Assembly: GCF_030035675.1 (NCBI RefSeq) | Contig: NC_084497.1 | Span: 30,268,437 to 30,332,436, forward strand | Origin: Rhineura floridana | Lineage: Eukaryota; Chordata; Lepidosauria; Squamata; Rhineuridae | Reading direction: 5' to 3' | DNA: 64,000 bases | The notes under the pieces: generated by a model | Told to the model about the DNA's origin: nothing | Database searches by the model: none | What the model saw: the letters and a program-made list of their open reading frames with translations, nothing else | Shown: positions 33,404-45,290 of the stretch, piece after piece | Layout of the letters: each line of letters opens with the position of its first letter | Numbering within the stretch: the stretch's first letter is position 1 | Translations under genes and position numbers: made by a program

Positions 33404-36400
33404 GTGAGGGGGGTGGAGAGCACAGGGAAGGGACACCCTAGTCTGATCTGGGCACAGGAGGAGCAGAGAGAGGGAGAGTGGGAGGACAGCTGGGCTCAAC
33501 CCTTGCTCAGGGCCTTAATTTTGGCCAAGGGTCAACCCTAGAACCCATCTCTAGGTCCAGAAGTGTGACTCAATTAAAATATAATTTTAATTGATTAAAA
33601 TATAAGGGCTGCAGCTCAGTGGCAGAGCCCCTGCTTTGCATGCAGAAGGTCCCCAGTTCAATCCCTGACAGCATCTCTAGGTAGGGCTGGGAAAAGAGTT
33701 CCTGCCTGAGATCCTGGAGAGCTGCTGCCAGTCAGTGTGGACCATATTGGGCTAGATGGACCCAGTTGTGCTTCCTGTGTCCCTATGAACATCTGCCCAG
33801 TGCTTTAGACTTGCCAGCAGCAGGCCTGAATTGCACCGAGAGTGTGGTGTGCTTTCAGTTCTGGGGAGCAGTCCCTGCAACATGGGAAGGAGGAGTCATA
33901 AGGAACTGGCCTCCTCAGTTTGTACAGAGCATATTTCCATGGTGTTCAGTAGTAACCCTTAGCATCTTGCACCATCTGCAGGTGAGGCTTCCAGTGATGT
34001 CCTGACATATCTTCCAAGCTGCTTTGAGCTATTGGACCTCATATTTTAGAAATTTACAATTTTTTTAAAAAGTCAGTTAAACCATGTTTCTAACCCCTTA
34101 ACGCAGCTACTGTTCCTTGTCTGTTTCAGGTTGTTCTGCCTCGGTACCTCCATCCATCCTGCCCTGTAATCCAACGCACCCTGAGCTGGACAGTTTCCTT
34201 CCTCCTCCTCCTCCACCACCACCGTATTCTCACCACTTCTCAGTGGAGACTCTTGGTCCTGATCTCCAGAAAAGAACAGCAGTGTTATCCTCTCAGGTAA
34301 TCTTCTCTCTTCCAAAGCGCCTTTCCAGACAGTCACCTTATGATGCAATAAGTGTGCAGTTGGTTCTCTCGTGGGATGGGTCCACATGGACTCCTTTTAT
34401 CTGGAATCGGTGTAATTTGTTCACTGTTTTATTATAGAGAATTCAGGGGATGGTTGCATTGCTAAGGCATTGTTTTTCTACAATTAGTTGGAGGTAAAAT
34501 TAAAACCTACAGACAAATATTTAATGTAAGCCTGTTTTATCCAGTAATACCTTTACTTATGGCCCAAATCTTCTGTAATGTTTCCCCACAAGTAAGTCCA
34601 ATTTAGCAAAGTCCCTCAGCAACGTTAGTTCCCTGTTCTGCTGTTTTAAAAAAAGAGAGGGAGGTAACTAGTAAAGCTCCTCCCCCCTTGCAAAGGGACA
34701 GAAACTGAGGTGATTAAAGAGGGGCTATTGGTGATTTTCCACCCATAACCAATAAGAAGCAATAAAATTATCTGAACCTGTGAAAAGGAAACTTTCAATT
34801 AAAGGTACAAGAGCCATTCAAAGGATCAGTAGTGGTTTATGTGCTCATACCTCTCCTGGTACAGCCTCATTTCAAGCTAACCCTCAGAGTCCACTCAGAA
34901 ATAGTCTGTGCAAGTGCTCAGCCCACTTTTGTCTACTTCTTTCTGCCTTCTAGACTTCTTCAACATTTCCAGCAGAACTGAGGCAACCTAAAATTCTGCC
35001 CTCAACCCTCAGTTGGGCTGATGAGCATCAGAGAGAGAGGAAGATGGAGAATGCTGTTTCAAAAGGTGAGAATAAATATACACTGAAATGGAATGTGTGT
35101 GTGGAAAATCTGATCCTTTTGGCGCTCCCTACAATTCTTATTTCCAAGTTGATATTCCATAAAGATCCCATTGATAGACTTTGAGAAAGGGACCCACCAG
35201 CTCAAGACACACCGTGATTCTTTCTTCCAGATATCTGTGCTTTTTGCCACAAAACCATCTCTCCTTGGGCTCCTACCCTCGAGGCTATGAACAAACAATA
35301 CCATGCAGACTGTTTCACATGTCGAACATGTCATGGTGCCCTAGCAGGGCAGCGCTACTACCAGAAAGAGGGACGGCCACTGTGTGTCACCTGCTACCAG
35401 GTAAATATCTCTGCCTTGCTCACCTCCCTTGCTTTGTGGCTCAAGGTCCACAGGATGTCCAGTTTCATGTTCTGGTCCCAGACTGTTCCCTTCACTGAAG
35501 AGCCAATGGGACTCAGTGCCCTGTGCACTGAGTGAGTGTTCTGAGGAGTGCCTCAGAGTATATGCTACCAACCCCTTCAATGAAGATGAGCCCTGTAAGG
35601 TCAATCTAACTTCATATCTCTTCTTCCTCCTGGATACATCCTACCTTCCCAGAACACCCTAGAGAAGTGTGGCAAATGCCACGCCTTAATCCTGAACCAA
35701 ATTGTGAGGGCAATGGGCCACGGATTCCACCCGGAGTGCTTCATCTGTGTGGTGTGCGGCCGGGCCATTGGGGACGAGACGTTTGCCGTTGGTGATGATG
35801 AGGCGGTGCATTGCCTTGAGGACTTCTACAGGTACAGCAATAAGAATGAAGCACTACTTGGAAGGTGGATTTGATCTCCTACTCCCCATACCTACAAAGC
35901 TGCCATAAGGAGTGCTTTGCATAAAAATGGAACAGTTAAACACAATGCAGCTGTGTCTAAAAACCCTGAAAAAGGCATACCCCCCCCAAGCACACAGAGA
36001 GTTTAAGAAGTCTGTGGTATAAGATAAAAATTCTTCCATGAACAAGCCAAGCAAATAACAGCTACAGCCCAAATGTCTGTCTTCTAGGAGGTTTGCTTCC
36101 GTATGCGGTGCCTGTGAGAGGCCCATTATCCCAAGCGACGGGAAGGATTCCTACAAGATTGAGTGCATGGGGCAAAACTTCCATGAGGACTGCTACCGGT
36201 GTGAAGTAAGTCTGGGGAGGGCTTGGCGCTGGACTGTTTGAGGCCATGCAGTGAAGTGTGCGGGAGGGAGACTGACCTAGATCACACACCAGGTTAGAAG
36301 CTGAATGTCATTGGGGCAGTTCTATAAAATGTAAAGTTTTTCAAAATATATACATTAAAAATAAACAAGAAATGACATGAACCAATGCAGAATCAGGGGA

Positions 36401-37180
36401 AGGGCTGTAGCTGAGCATCTGCTTTGCATGCAGAAGGTCCCAAGTTTAGTTCCTGGCATCTCTGGGCAGGGCTGGGAAAGGCCCCCTGCCTGAAACCCCT
36501 GGGAGCTGCTGCCAGTCAGTGTAGACAGTACTGAGGAAGGTGAACCAAAGGTGTGACTCGGCATCAGGCAGCTTCCTGTGTCCTGCTGTCAATTCCACAT
36601 TTTTGGCCTGTTTGATCAAACATAGACCCTCTTTAAAAAAATACACAGTTTTTCTGCAAACTGCTGTGGGTCCTTTCATCTACCAGGAACCCATTCCAGC
36701 TCTGTTCCCCTTGGTTCATTTTGACACCTATACAGTCCACACACACCACTCCCACTGTATTTATAAAAGAAAGGATATTCCATGATGCAACTCTGCCAAA
36801 TGAATGTGAAAGAGTCATCAGAAAATATTGAAAGAGTTTCACTATAACAACATACTGGACATATAGCAAATGCGCTGGAGTAAAGTTGGGTATAAAGGAC
36901 TAGTGTGAACCTCTTTAAATGTGTGTCAATATAATTACGAATTATTTTTATGCAGCAGCATGGCAGTGTTTGGGAGCTGTATGGAGCAGGCCAACTCAAA
37001 TGGCTTTTAAAGTATTGCAGCACTTTCTGGGATCACTAAACACTTTTTCTTTCCTTCATGCTACAGAGATGTCAGGTCTTGCTGTCCCCTGAACCCACGG
37101 AAGACGGCTGCTACCCTCTGGGCAGCCGTCTCCTCTGCAAGTCCTGCCACATTCGACACACCAAAGAATCATCCTGCTGA
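33163..37180 (+). CDS. FBLIM1: FBLIM1 (migfilin), filamin-binding LIM protein 1
   Basis: Seven coding exons, 33163-33403, 34130-34296, 34954-35065, 35231-35400, 35653-35831, 36088-36205 and 37067-37180, giving 366 aa (human 373). It is an adaptor at cell-matrix and cell-cell contacts: the N-terminus binds filamin, the proline-rich centre binds VASP, and the LIM domains bind kindlin. Residues 1-24 (KRIASSIFITLTPPRRD) match the known filamin-binding motif. Eight prolines follow at 105-112. LIM1 zinc ligands are C176, C179, H198, C201, C204, C207, C225, C228. LIM2 has C236, C239, H256, C259, C262, C265, C284, D287. LIM3 has C296, C299, H322, C325, C328, C331, C353, C356. All 24 are present. The middle is shorter and less proline-rich than in human. 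Start chosen at the ATG at 33163; an in-frame upstream extension is possible. Confidence 0.96.
33604..33790 (+). mobile_element. SINE family S1, full-length
   Basis: Best-preserved copy. A-box GCAGCTCAGTGGCAGAGCC, head GCATGCAGAAGGTCCCCAG and TTCAATCCCTGACAGC, then CTGCCAGTCAGTGTGGACC, GGGCTAGATGGACCCAG and CTTCCTGTGTCCCTATG. It lies in FBLIM1 intron 2. Confidence 0.88.
34130..34296 (+). CDS. FBLIM1: FBLIM1 coding exon 2 (proline-rich)
   Basis: Encodes DSFLPPPPPPPPYSHHFSVE. Acceptor CTGTTTCAG, donor CAG|GTAATC. Confidence 0.93.
34954..35065 (+). CDS. FBLIM1: FBLIM1 coding exon 3 (linker)
   Basis: TSSTFPAELRQPKILPSTLS through ENAVSK, low-complexity linker before LIM1. Acceptor CTTCTAG, donor AAAG|GTGAGA. 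It is poorly conserved but keeps the frame. Confidence 0.85.
35231..35400 (+). CDS. FBLIM1: FBLIM1 coding exon 4 (LIM1)
   Basis: A whole LIM domain, DICAFCHKTISPWAP through CVTCYQ. Acceptor TTCTTCCAG, donor CAG|GTAAAT. Confidence 0.96.
35653..35831 (+). CDS. FBLIM1: FBLIM1 coding exon 5 (LIM2)
   Basis: NTLEKCGKCHALILNQIVRA through HCLEDFYR. Acceptor CCTTCCCAG, donor AG|GTACAG, phase 2 out. Confidence 0.96.
36088..36205 (+). CDS. FBLIM1: FBLIM1 coding exon 6 (LIM3, first finger)
   Basis: RFASVCGACERPIIPSDGKD through CYRCE. Acceptor GTCTTCTAG, donor GAA|GTAAGT. Confidence 0.95.
36401..36587 (+). mobile_element. SINE family S1, full-length
   Basis: GGGCTGTAGCTGAGCATCTG, GCATGCAGAAGGTCCCAAG, CTGCCAGTCAGTGTAGAC and CATCAGGCAGCTTCCTGTG. 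It sits in the last FBLIM1 intron. Confidence 0.85.
37067..37180 (+). CDS. FBLIM1: FBLIM1 coding exon 7 with stop
   Basis: RCQVLLSPEPTEDGCYPLGS through KESSC and TGA. It completes LIM3. Acceptor CATGCTACAG. Confidence 0.95.
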   Translation, partial: RCQVLLSPEPTEDGCYPLGSRLLCKSCHIRHTKESSC

Positions 37181-38830
37181 GCAGACGAAGGACAGGCATC
37201 TTTCTGGAGGCTGCAGCTCATGCTTTGCAGGAGGTAGCAGGCGGAGTGCCCTCAGCATTTGGATCTCCTGTCTCGCCCCTCCTGTTGTTTCACCTGAGAC
37301 TTTTTAAAAAATGTCTGTCTGTGTTGGGGCTTAATCCTGGGAGTGGGTGTAATGCAATAGTTGGCAATGAGATTTGTTCAAGCCTAAGGCAGAGCTAAAG
37401 GAATCTTCCCTCACATCATTATTTTTGCTCCCAAGAAACTCCCAGCCAGTGGCCATGGCTGACAGCCCACAAGCCAGTACGCTGCTTGTCCTAGTAATGT
37501 GACTGAGCCAGGAGGAGGATTGTTGGAGCTCTTTGTCACCAGTAGAGGGCACACATTAAAGGTGGGCCAACTGCCAATTATCCATGGGCAGGATTCCCCC
37601 TGTGGGCTGCCAGTTGCTTTCCACTGGTGTAATGTGAGCATCTTTTTCCAAAGAGGGGCAAAGAGAGAGATGTAATGTGTGAAACTCTTTCAGCAAGGCA
37701 CAGTGTTGGTATGTGGAAAGCTCAGTTGCAGAGAGGCCGATGCATCCAAATTTCCTTACTTTGGGATTAACTCCCTATTTTCTGCCACATTTACGGCTGT
37801 ATCAATACAGGAGCAAGAGCTCTGTCTTCCCAGAGCAGTGTAAATGGCAGCTGAATCTTGCTAACATCTTTCTTTTCTGGGTAAATGTTCTCATCCCTGC
37901 TCTTCAGATCTCTGCTCTTCTGAAGTCCCTTGGGCAGGCTGAGAGTTCGGTTTCTCTTAAATCAGAGTGGTAGATTTAGCTTCACAGTCACAAACATTGC
38001 AGGAGAGGTGGGCCTCTGGGGAGAAAAGAGCAGTCAATTGCTGGGTCTTTGAACACCAACCTTCATTCCCAAGTGCCTCCACTGTGCTCATATAGGAGAT
38101 AAGAGAATATAGGAAGGAGGTGAGGCCTGGAACAAACCAATTTTAGTTGTGCTATGACCTCACAAATGTATTGGCTTCTGGAAGAAAGGCTTATCTCCAG
38201 AACCACATCTCAGTGGCAAGGTTCAAAACATCTGAAGTCGTAATGAAGATAAGGCTGCTTTTGAGCAACTACTGAGTATACCCTCCCCCCAACACACACA
38301 AGCAAGCAAAGGACTACAGCCAGACCTACACACCTGGGGTCAGGGGTGAAAAAGACCTTTCAGGGTATGAGAATGTCATAACTGAATCTTGACATCTGTT
38401 GTTGATTAGTTGCCTTTTCAATGTAAAAATTAAGCATAATCACACATGCCATTATTTGCTTTGAACACCAAACCCCGAAGAACAGTTAATTGTAACTCAA
38501 AAGCTTGTATCCATTTTGAGCTGGGTTATTGTCTCATTTTGCCTGATAAAGATTTAAGTGAAGGGGGAAAAAAGATTTAAGTAGTGTGTGTGAGAGCATG
38601 TTTAGGCACTCTGCCATTAATTAATCAATTCATGTCTGTCTTATCCACCAGGAGGCAGCACAAGGCAACATTACCTTAACAGCATTTTCTGGCAAAGGCT
38701 CTGTATTAGGTAGGCCCAAAGGGATCTTTCCTCCCTTTTTTCATACTATGCCCTCCTCAGATTGAAGCTGCCATGTTATTAAAAAAATGGTTTTTCAGAC
38801 ATTATTTAAAATAAAAATGTGTAATTGCTT
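37181..38830 (+). other. FBLIM1: FBLIM1 3' untranslated region
   Basis: About 1.6 kb of unique sequence to an AATAAA at 38810. The end is inferred from that hexamer only. Confidence 0.5.
38810..38815 (+). terminator. FBLIM1: Candidate FBLIM1 polyadenylation signal AATAAA
   Basis: AATAAA followed by ATGTGTAATTGCTTC and a GTTGTTT stretch. It gives a 3' UTR of plausible length; an ATTAAA near 37554 is an earlier option. Confidence 0.45.
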
Positions 38831-40924
38831 CAAGCAGTTGTTTAAACATACTGAAACAATGGGGGGGGGGTATGGGACCATCAGCCTTGTACCACCATCA
38901 CTCGGGAATTCTCAGGGGAAGGAAACAGTGTAGTTTTGAAAGCTCCAGTCTGCCATCTTGTTCAAAATGGCATCCAACTGAATCAAAACCTTGATTGTGG
39001 GAACCATCAAGCAAAATTTGGTTATGGTATCTTAGTAAGTGTCCAAACACATATTTTATCTCCTATACACTTTCCCAAATATATAGTAGGTAAAATGAGA
39101 TCCCAGACTGATCAGGTAATGTTTCCTTTTTGCTTTATTACAACGGCCATAACATTATGCCCTTGATTAAGTACCGCTTCTAAGAGCTGAAATTACATTG
39201 TGTATGTTATCTCTGGAGTATAATTACTCTGTAAAATAGTCCAGTTTTTCTGTCATCCCACCCCATAATTACAGGTGTGGACTAAGGGAGACATTTCCCT
39301 GTTTCTTACCAAAAAGAAATATAGTGATTATCCGGGAGAATAAGCTGGCCTTGGATGAAGACAACAAGCGTGTGTGTAATTATTTCTCTGTGCTATGCTA
39401 GGTTTTCAATGTACACAGACAATGCTGTGAAAAAGCTGTAAGGGCTTGACGCTGCAAGTTACACGAGGAGCTGTTAAAGGTTTCTGAAAATAGACACGCA
39501 GGTCAGTCCTCGCCAGCCGAGTTTTGAGAATTGAGACTATATCGTTCAAATCACTTTTCTTCCCAAATATACCATTAACAACTCAATGTTAATCCACTGC
39601 ATCACTTCCCTGAACGTTAGTGACCTGCATTTCCAGCTTCTAATTTTTTTTGCTAGTGGATAGTAATTCTCAGTTCCCTTCATGTAATAATTTAAGAAGA
39701 TGCTACAGAAGCCCTCAGGCGGAATTGGACCAAGGTGTTTTGCCAGCCCAATTAGCACAATCTGAGAGGCATCCTTTGCCACTTAATTGGCGCTCCCCCA
39801 AAATATGGCTGTCCTTGGCAAGCACCTTCAGGTGTTTGTGTAAACTGGCCCAGATCTGTTTTGGGAAAAGCAGATAAAAGACTATTCTAGGCGGCCATTC
39901 TGTGGAAATTGTGGATGTGCGTGGCAAGCATCAGTACACTGAGTCGGTCCTGGGTCTCTTAAAAACTGCCTTCTGCACGTGCCTTGACATGTTTGGTACA
40001 TGTGAAACATAAATACTGATTTCCTTAGCACTGCATCAGATCATGTGTAGCAGATTCCTATATGTGTTTACTTGTAAGTCCCACTATGTTCAATGGGGTT
40101 AGTGAGTTCAAGCATGCAGCATTTGAGACTGAGCGCCAGTTGGGATCCAGTGAACACTGGGAGTTATCTACTCATGATTTTAAAAATAGTTTGTTCACTT
40201 TTTATTTTTTTGGTAAAGACAGAATTGTGCGTCTGAACAAATTCCAGCCAGACTTGGCTTTTCAAAAACATTCAGGTTGAGGTGGTAGTGGTGGAAGAAA
40301 ATAGTTTTATAGTTTGTTGTGAACTGATTTTATCTTTATTGTATCTGTTGACCTTGATCAGCACCACTTAGTCACAACTGTAATTAAGAGGTATAAAAAT
40401 AATCAAAATAAATAGTCGAAATTAAGCATGCTGAGGTCTGGGTGAGGAGAATGAACCTAGTAAGATGTATTTTTAAAAATGCATGGTGTAATTATGCCAG
40501 CATCACTCAGAAAATAAAAATTGCTACTGAAGGGGCTATTATGATCATTAGCCACCAGTTTCCCAACTCTGTATTTAATAATTTAGCCCATGAACATTCT
40601 CGGGTGCCCATCTCATTTTATCTCACTGAGGTGGCAAAATGCCAGATTGTCCACAAAGACAAATGAGGATAACTGTTTTGTCAGGTTTTAATTTGTGGGG
40701 GGTGAGGAGGACCATGCGGTCACCTGCAGGCTGACACTCACATGGGTAGGTTATTTTTACCCAAAAAAAGATGGGCACAACGGAGGGGAGCTGAATTCCC
40801 TCCACCAAATACTTTTCTCTCTCCCCATTTTGGGCACTTTTCTCTCAGTCTGGCCCACTTCTGATTGGAACATTGAACTGGGAGACAAGTGCCTTAAGTA
40901 ACAAGAGCTGGTGTGTGTGAAAGA

Positions 40925-41175
40925 GGTTTTAATAATTATTTTTATTAGTTGCTTTTGTCAGAAAGGTGAACTCAAAGCAGCGTATAGAAACAAACATTAA
41001 AAACGTGTAAAAACAACCTACAATGTGCCAATAATATATATATGTAAAAGAGCGGATCCAACTCAACTGCATCCCACTAAAAGACAAGCAGAAATTTAAG
41101 GTCCAAAAGTCTGCATGAATAAGAATGTTTTTGCCTTGTGCTAAAAACAGATAGTGACAGTGGCAGGTGTGCCTC
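40925..41175 (-). mobile_element. LINE 3' region, antisense
   Basis: GAACTCAAAGCAGCGTATAG, AAACATTAAAAACGTG, ACTAAAAGACAAGCAG and TGTTTTTGCCTTGTGCTAAA follow the order of an antisense LINE 3' end. Confidence 0.5.
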
Positions 41176-41528
41176 AGATACAGCAGGTTTCATGTCCTTC
41201 ATGTCTGCAAAAGTGATTAAACAAACATGGCTGCCTCTGTGTTAAAGGAACAGTGATTTACCTCACAGAACACACATTAATTTGCATTTGAGGAAGTGTT
41301 TTGAGGCTTGGGAAACACAGCGAGTTCTGCCACAAGGAAGGCAGCCTTATAAATCATTCAAAGCAATAAATATTGAGGTGTGTGGTGGAACTGGTTTGTG
41401 AATGAAGGTGAGCGGCCTTGTGAAGCATCTGTTTCTAAGGCAGTAAGTGTGTGTTACCAAACTCATTTCTACCACACACAGTGTCACACCTCTTCATCCT
41501 CAGAGGCCAATTTTATCTGCATGTTATG

Positions 41529-41632
41529 GGCTGTATGCAACTGAGGCCTACTCAGAGTAGACCCATTGAAATTAACAAACTTTAGTGATGTCTATCAACT
41601 TCTGCGGGTCTATTCTACACTGACTAGCATTA
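41529..41632. mobile_element. Fold-back element, CTACTCAGAGTAGACC family
   Basis: GGCTGTATGCAACTG, GCCTACTCAGAGTAGACCC, ATTGAAATTAAC on the left; GCGGGTCTATTCTACACTG on the right. Confidence 0.65.
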
Positions 41633-41991
41633 AAAAACACCCAATATTTTATACTTTAAAAAAAATCTGATAACTTCCCTGTCACTTTGTAAAAAGGTGG
41701 GCTATAAATTCATATAATACAATGTAATTAATATAATAGGCTGCGGCAAGAATACTGCTATTGTTGAGGTTTTAGCTTGCTGCATGCACACACAAATGCA
41801 GTCTGCGGCACCCAGATTATTAAGAATTGTTCAATATGTTATTTTTTGTCTTCCCCTCAAAATGGGATACATGGAATTTGCCTCCCAGTAGTGATTAGCA
41901 CCACATACAGAGAAGCCCCAGCTCAGATGGGATGCAAAATGAGGTGCTTTGTTCGTCACCACTGAAGCAGGCTTAGAATATGTTTAGAAAT

Positions 41992-42286
41992 GGAGGGCAG
42001 TGTTAGGGCAACTCCCATCAGCCTCTCCACCCAGCATCTCCAATGGTCATAGATGTTGGGAGCTGTGAATCGGACATCTGGATGGCCACAGGTGTTCCCC
42101 ATGCTTACATTAGAAGAACACAGAGTTGTTGGAGGTACCTAGGGCAGTAAAGGCAAGTGATGGCCTAGTTCAGGGATGGTAACCTGTGGCCCTCCAAGTG
42201 TTGTTGGACCCCAACCAACATGAACAGGAATGATGGGAAATGGTGTCCAACAACATCTGGAGAGCCATGGATGTTCCCCATCCCTG
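41992..42286. mobile_element. Dimeric fold-back element (copy C)
   Basis: Unit 1 (about 41992-42103, left end lost) and unit 2 (42171-42286, CAGGGATGG...CATCCCTG) are separated by a spacer ending GCAAGTGATGGCCTAGTT (42153-42170). This differs from the copy A spacer word at two positions. It shares the longer word GGCAGTAAAGG with copy B. Confidence 0.65.
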
Positions 42287-42904
42287 TGCTGGGGCTTTCT
42301 CCACTGCACCCCCCTCCCCCATGGAAAGCCTAATAAGCAAGGTGCATCAGGCCCAGCTCGAAGCTCACCTCTGCCATGAACTCACCACCTCAGTGGCCTT
42401 ATGGATCCCCTCTGCACCTTCAACATAGCGAGATCAATGCTGTATTTTGTTGCCTAATTTTAATTTTAAATTGCTTTGAGTGTACCATAGATAATGAGAA
42501 GCATCACCATCATCTCCCTTGCAGCGTAGTGGTAATATGTGAAGTAGGAAAAGTGGCTTTGAGTCTTTAATATCAGCTTCTTTTTCAGAAACTAGCTGGC
42601 AAAATCTTTCCGGGACTGCAGAGCTACTTGTATCACTGTTGTCTGCAAATCAAACTTCTTTGAAAGGGGCAGGAGCAGGTGCTGGTGAAGAACCCAACAC
42701 CTTGAAATGTTTTGAATGCTCAAGAAATCACAGTGGGAACGCTGGGCATTATTGTGATTATCACTGCTCCCTAAAACTGGGATCCAGGATAGCTTGCATG
42801 AAGATAAAGAACAATATGCCACACAGAGGACTTGCTTCTGCTTAGGCATGGTTAGGATGGTGGTGTAAGGGCTGTATGGAACCAAGTTCTACAAGGCGTT
42901 GTCT

Positions 42905-43013
42905 CCAACTAAGCTTTACTCAGAGTGCCCCACTGAAATTAACAGACCTAAGTTAGCCATAGCCGTTCATTTCAATGGGGCTACTCTTGAGTAGACGTTC
43001 ACTGGATACAACC
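42905..43013. mobile_element. Fold-back element, CTACTCAGAGTAGACC family
   Basis: AACTAAGCTTTACTCAGAGTG and CACTGAAATTAACAGACC on the left; TTCATTTCAATGGGGCTACTC and CACTGGATACAACCC on the right. Confidence 0.7.
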
Positions 43014-43019
43014 CACATG

Positions 43020-43345
43020 GGATAAGAGATTTCGCGTGTTTTCACAAGGGTGCCCGCGTGTTCATGAGAGGCGCGTGTGGAGAAGAAAAGTAAGAGCGCC
43101 CCCATTTTCCCCTCAGTGGCCGCTCGCTGGTACTGCAACAGCCGCGCACACACACAGGAAGCGGTTGGCGGGCTTCCCGCGCGCGTCGCTCTCGCCATAA
43201 AATGGCCGCCCAGCGAGGATACAAAATGGCGCCCGAGGAAGGGACAAAGAGCGAAAGAAAGAAAAACGGGGGAGGGGGCTTTTGGGAGGAAGAAGCGAGA
43301 CCGAGCGGGGCTTGTTTGTTTTTTAACGCCCAAAACCGGGGGAGG
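43020..43345. promoter_or_regulatory. CpG-rich promoter-like block with twin YY1-type motifs
   Basis: A CpG-dense island in AT-rich DNA. It contains AAAATGGCCGCC (43199-43210) and CAAAATGGCGCC (43222-43233), both close to the YY1 core ATGGCGGC, plus an ETS-like CAGGAAGCGG (about 43155). No TATA box. Best guess is the start of an unannotated, probably non-coding, transcript. Confidence 0.5.
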
Positions 43346-44600
43346 GAAGACGCTTCCCTCTTTTCCACCTATTTTAAATAGAAGGGTCATTGCCTCAGTT
43401 TGAAATTACAGCAATGGGCTTGAAATATTAATTCACTCAACCTCTCAGAAAAGCCACATTCCCCCCTTTTAATCAATAATGTATACGCGTGTAATTCAAT
43501 GACGTCCCCCGCCAAACATACCTATAAGCATCTAGAATGGGGGGGAGAGAAGTTCTCCTTTGTCCCACGCTTTCATGAAAACCTCCATTTATTTGAAATC
43601 GGGTTCCCCCCAATGTTATTACTGGTCACAGCACAGAAATGTTTAATTTTATTGGCTCCTTTCCTCCCCTTCTCAGCTGCGTTTACTTACAGTACATGCA
43701 TTTCTTCACTGTACCTCCCCCCCTTTCCAGATACTTTATGGGACAATGTATCTCTTTAAAATGTTTTGATTCTAAAACATACACACACTACACTTCAGTC
43801 TTTCTCTCTGCGGCGGGGCTGTAATTGCTTCCCACGTCCTCCCCCCGGAATAAAAGGCCTTGTTCATTCTGTACCCCCCGCGCGCCCCTTACTCTTCGCA
43901 TCTCCGCTGGACACAATTTCACTCTTTGGTCTTTGCACAAAAATGCCTTTTGTTGCGCTAGCACGAGATCTTCCCAGGATTTCTTAGTAAGTCACATCTA
44001 AAATGATCAGACGATTTTCTGCACCAACACCCCTCGCACTAATGTAGCCTTTTTTCGGCCCAAACAACATGCCAATTCTTTTTTTCCTGACACAATTTGC
44101 TAAAAGCCACAAAATAAGCTGCCTTTAAGAGTATAAGCTGAAACTCTTCATTGTTCTTTATTTAGGCCCATCTACACACGGATCTTTCCCCACCCACGTT
44201 TCCAGCGCCTGTGAATTCCAGCTCGTAAAACAGACACAAACACACCCTTAAAACAAAAAGCTTTCTAAGAACATTGTATCTTTTTAGCTCACACAGATAC
44301 GCTCGTTTGCTTGCATATTACCTTTGCATTGCTTCATTCGTATTTAACTATAATATATCCTAAAAGCAGAAGACAAAGGGGGGGGGAGAAAAAAAACACC
44401 ACAAAAATATCAAAAAGACAAACACAACCCATGTGATTAAAAAAAGAATAATAATCCAGATATGATTTGGCCTTTAATTATCTTTCAGGTTTAATCCACT
44501 GAAGTGCAGGTTTGTCCTAAGGAAAGAGACATACTTTATTTTAAAAAATTAAAAAAGGAGGGAAACCATTCCCTTGAATTGCAAACGGAATGCAATATAT
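43346..44600. other. Repeat-free spacer between two GC-rich blocks
   Basis: About 1.25 kb, AT-rich, with no recognised repeat or coding exon. It may belong to a transcript from one of the flanking GC-rich blocks. Confidence 0.4.
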
Positions 44601-45290
44601 TCCACAGCAAAGGCGCGGTCTCCCTCCCCCTTCCTCGTTGCAAGAGCATCCTCTTAAATCCACCGCGCTAGTGCGCCCAGCAGCCCCCAAGGTGGTGTGT
44701 GCTTTGTTTTGCTTTTGCTTAAATTCTTATTTAATATAGACGAGCCAGCCAGTCCGCCCGGGGGGGGCTGCTGAGCCCATGAACAGAGCGAGCGAGAGAG
44801 GAGGGCACCCCAGCACGCGCGCCTTGCTTGAGCCTTTCTCCTCTGAGCATGAAAGGAGGCTGCGTCTTCTCTCTCCTCCCCGGATTAGCAGCCTTATTCC
44901 AGACGTTTCTAAGGAAGGGAGTGCTGCTCACAACCATGGCTGCTGCCACCCCCCGCACCGCCCGCCGCCGCCGCCTCTTGCTCGTTCGCTCGCTCGCTCT
45001 CTTTCTTTGCAAGCGCTCTGCCTTGCCCTTTTTGGCCTGGCTGGGGGAGGGAAGAGGATAGAGAAAGAAGGGGCGAAGGTGTGGGGAGGGATTCAGCCAC
45101 TGCAGAGGCCCCCTTTGCCGCATTGTGGAGGAGGCGTGGTTGGCTGCAGGGCTGGGAAAAGGAAAGAGTGTGCGTGGTGGTGGTGGTGGGTTGGTTTTTA
45201 AAAAAAATTATGCTCGCAGGCCCAGGAGTAAGGAGACAGGAAGAGAAGGGGGGGGGAGAACTCCGGCCTCTATTTCCTCGAGCCCACCCA
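44600..45290. promoter_or_regulatory. Second GC-rich promoter-like block
   Basis: CpG-containing, with GAGCGAGCGAGAGAGG, ACGCGCGCC and CGCCGCCGCCGCC words, and TTCGCTCGCTCGCTC on the opposite strand sense. An ATG in good context at 44936 opens only a 41-codon basic peptide, so coding is not claimed. Confidence 0.4.

Larger units (their letters stand above)
38831..43020. other. Intergenic FBLIM1-SPEN, distal part
   Basis: AT-richer and mostly unique. Repeats are confined to 40060 (short fragment of a TTTACT/AGTCCC fold-back), 40925-41175, 41529-41632, 41992-42286 and 42905-43013. About 39240-40030 is free of recognised repeats and may be regulatory. No gene is seen. Confidence 0.5.

Noticed and set aside
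42639-42845. Cysteine-rich ORF (CFECSRNHSGNAGHYCDYHC)
   Set aside because: Looks finger-like, but it has no ATG at its start, no flanking exon signal and no partner exon. Treated as chance.
44936-45061. MAAATPRTARRRR peptide with a good start context
   Set aside because: 41 codons of CpG-rich, (CCG)n-containing DNA; no splice partner or family.
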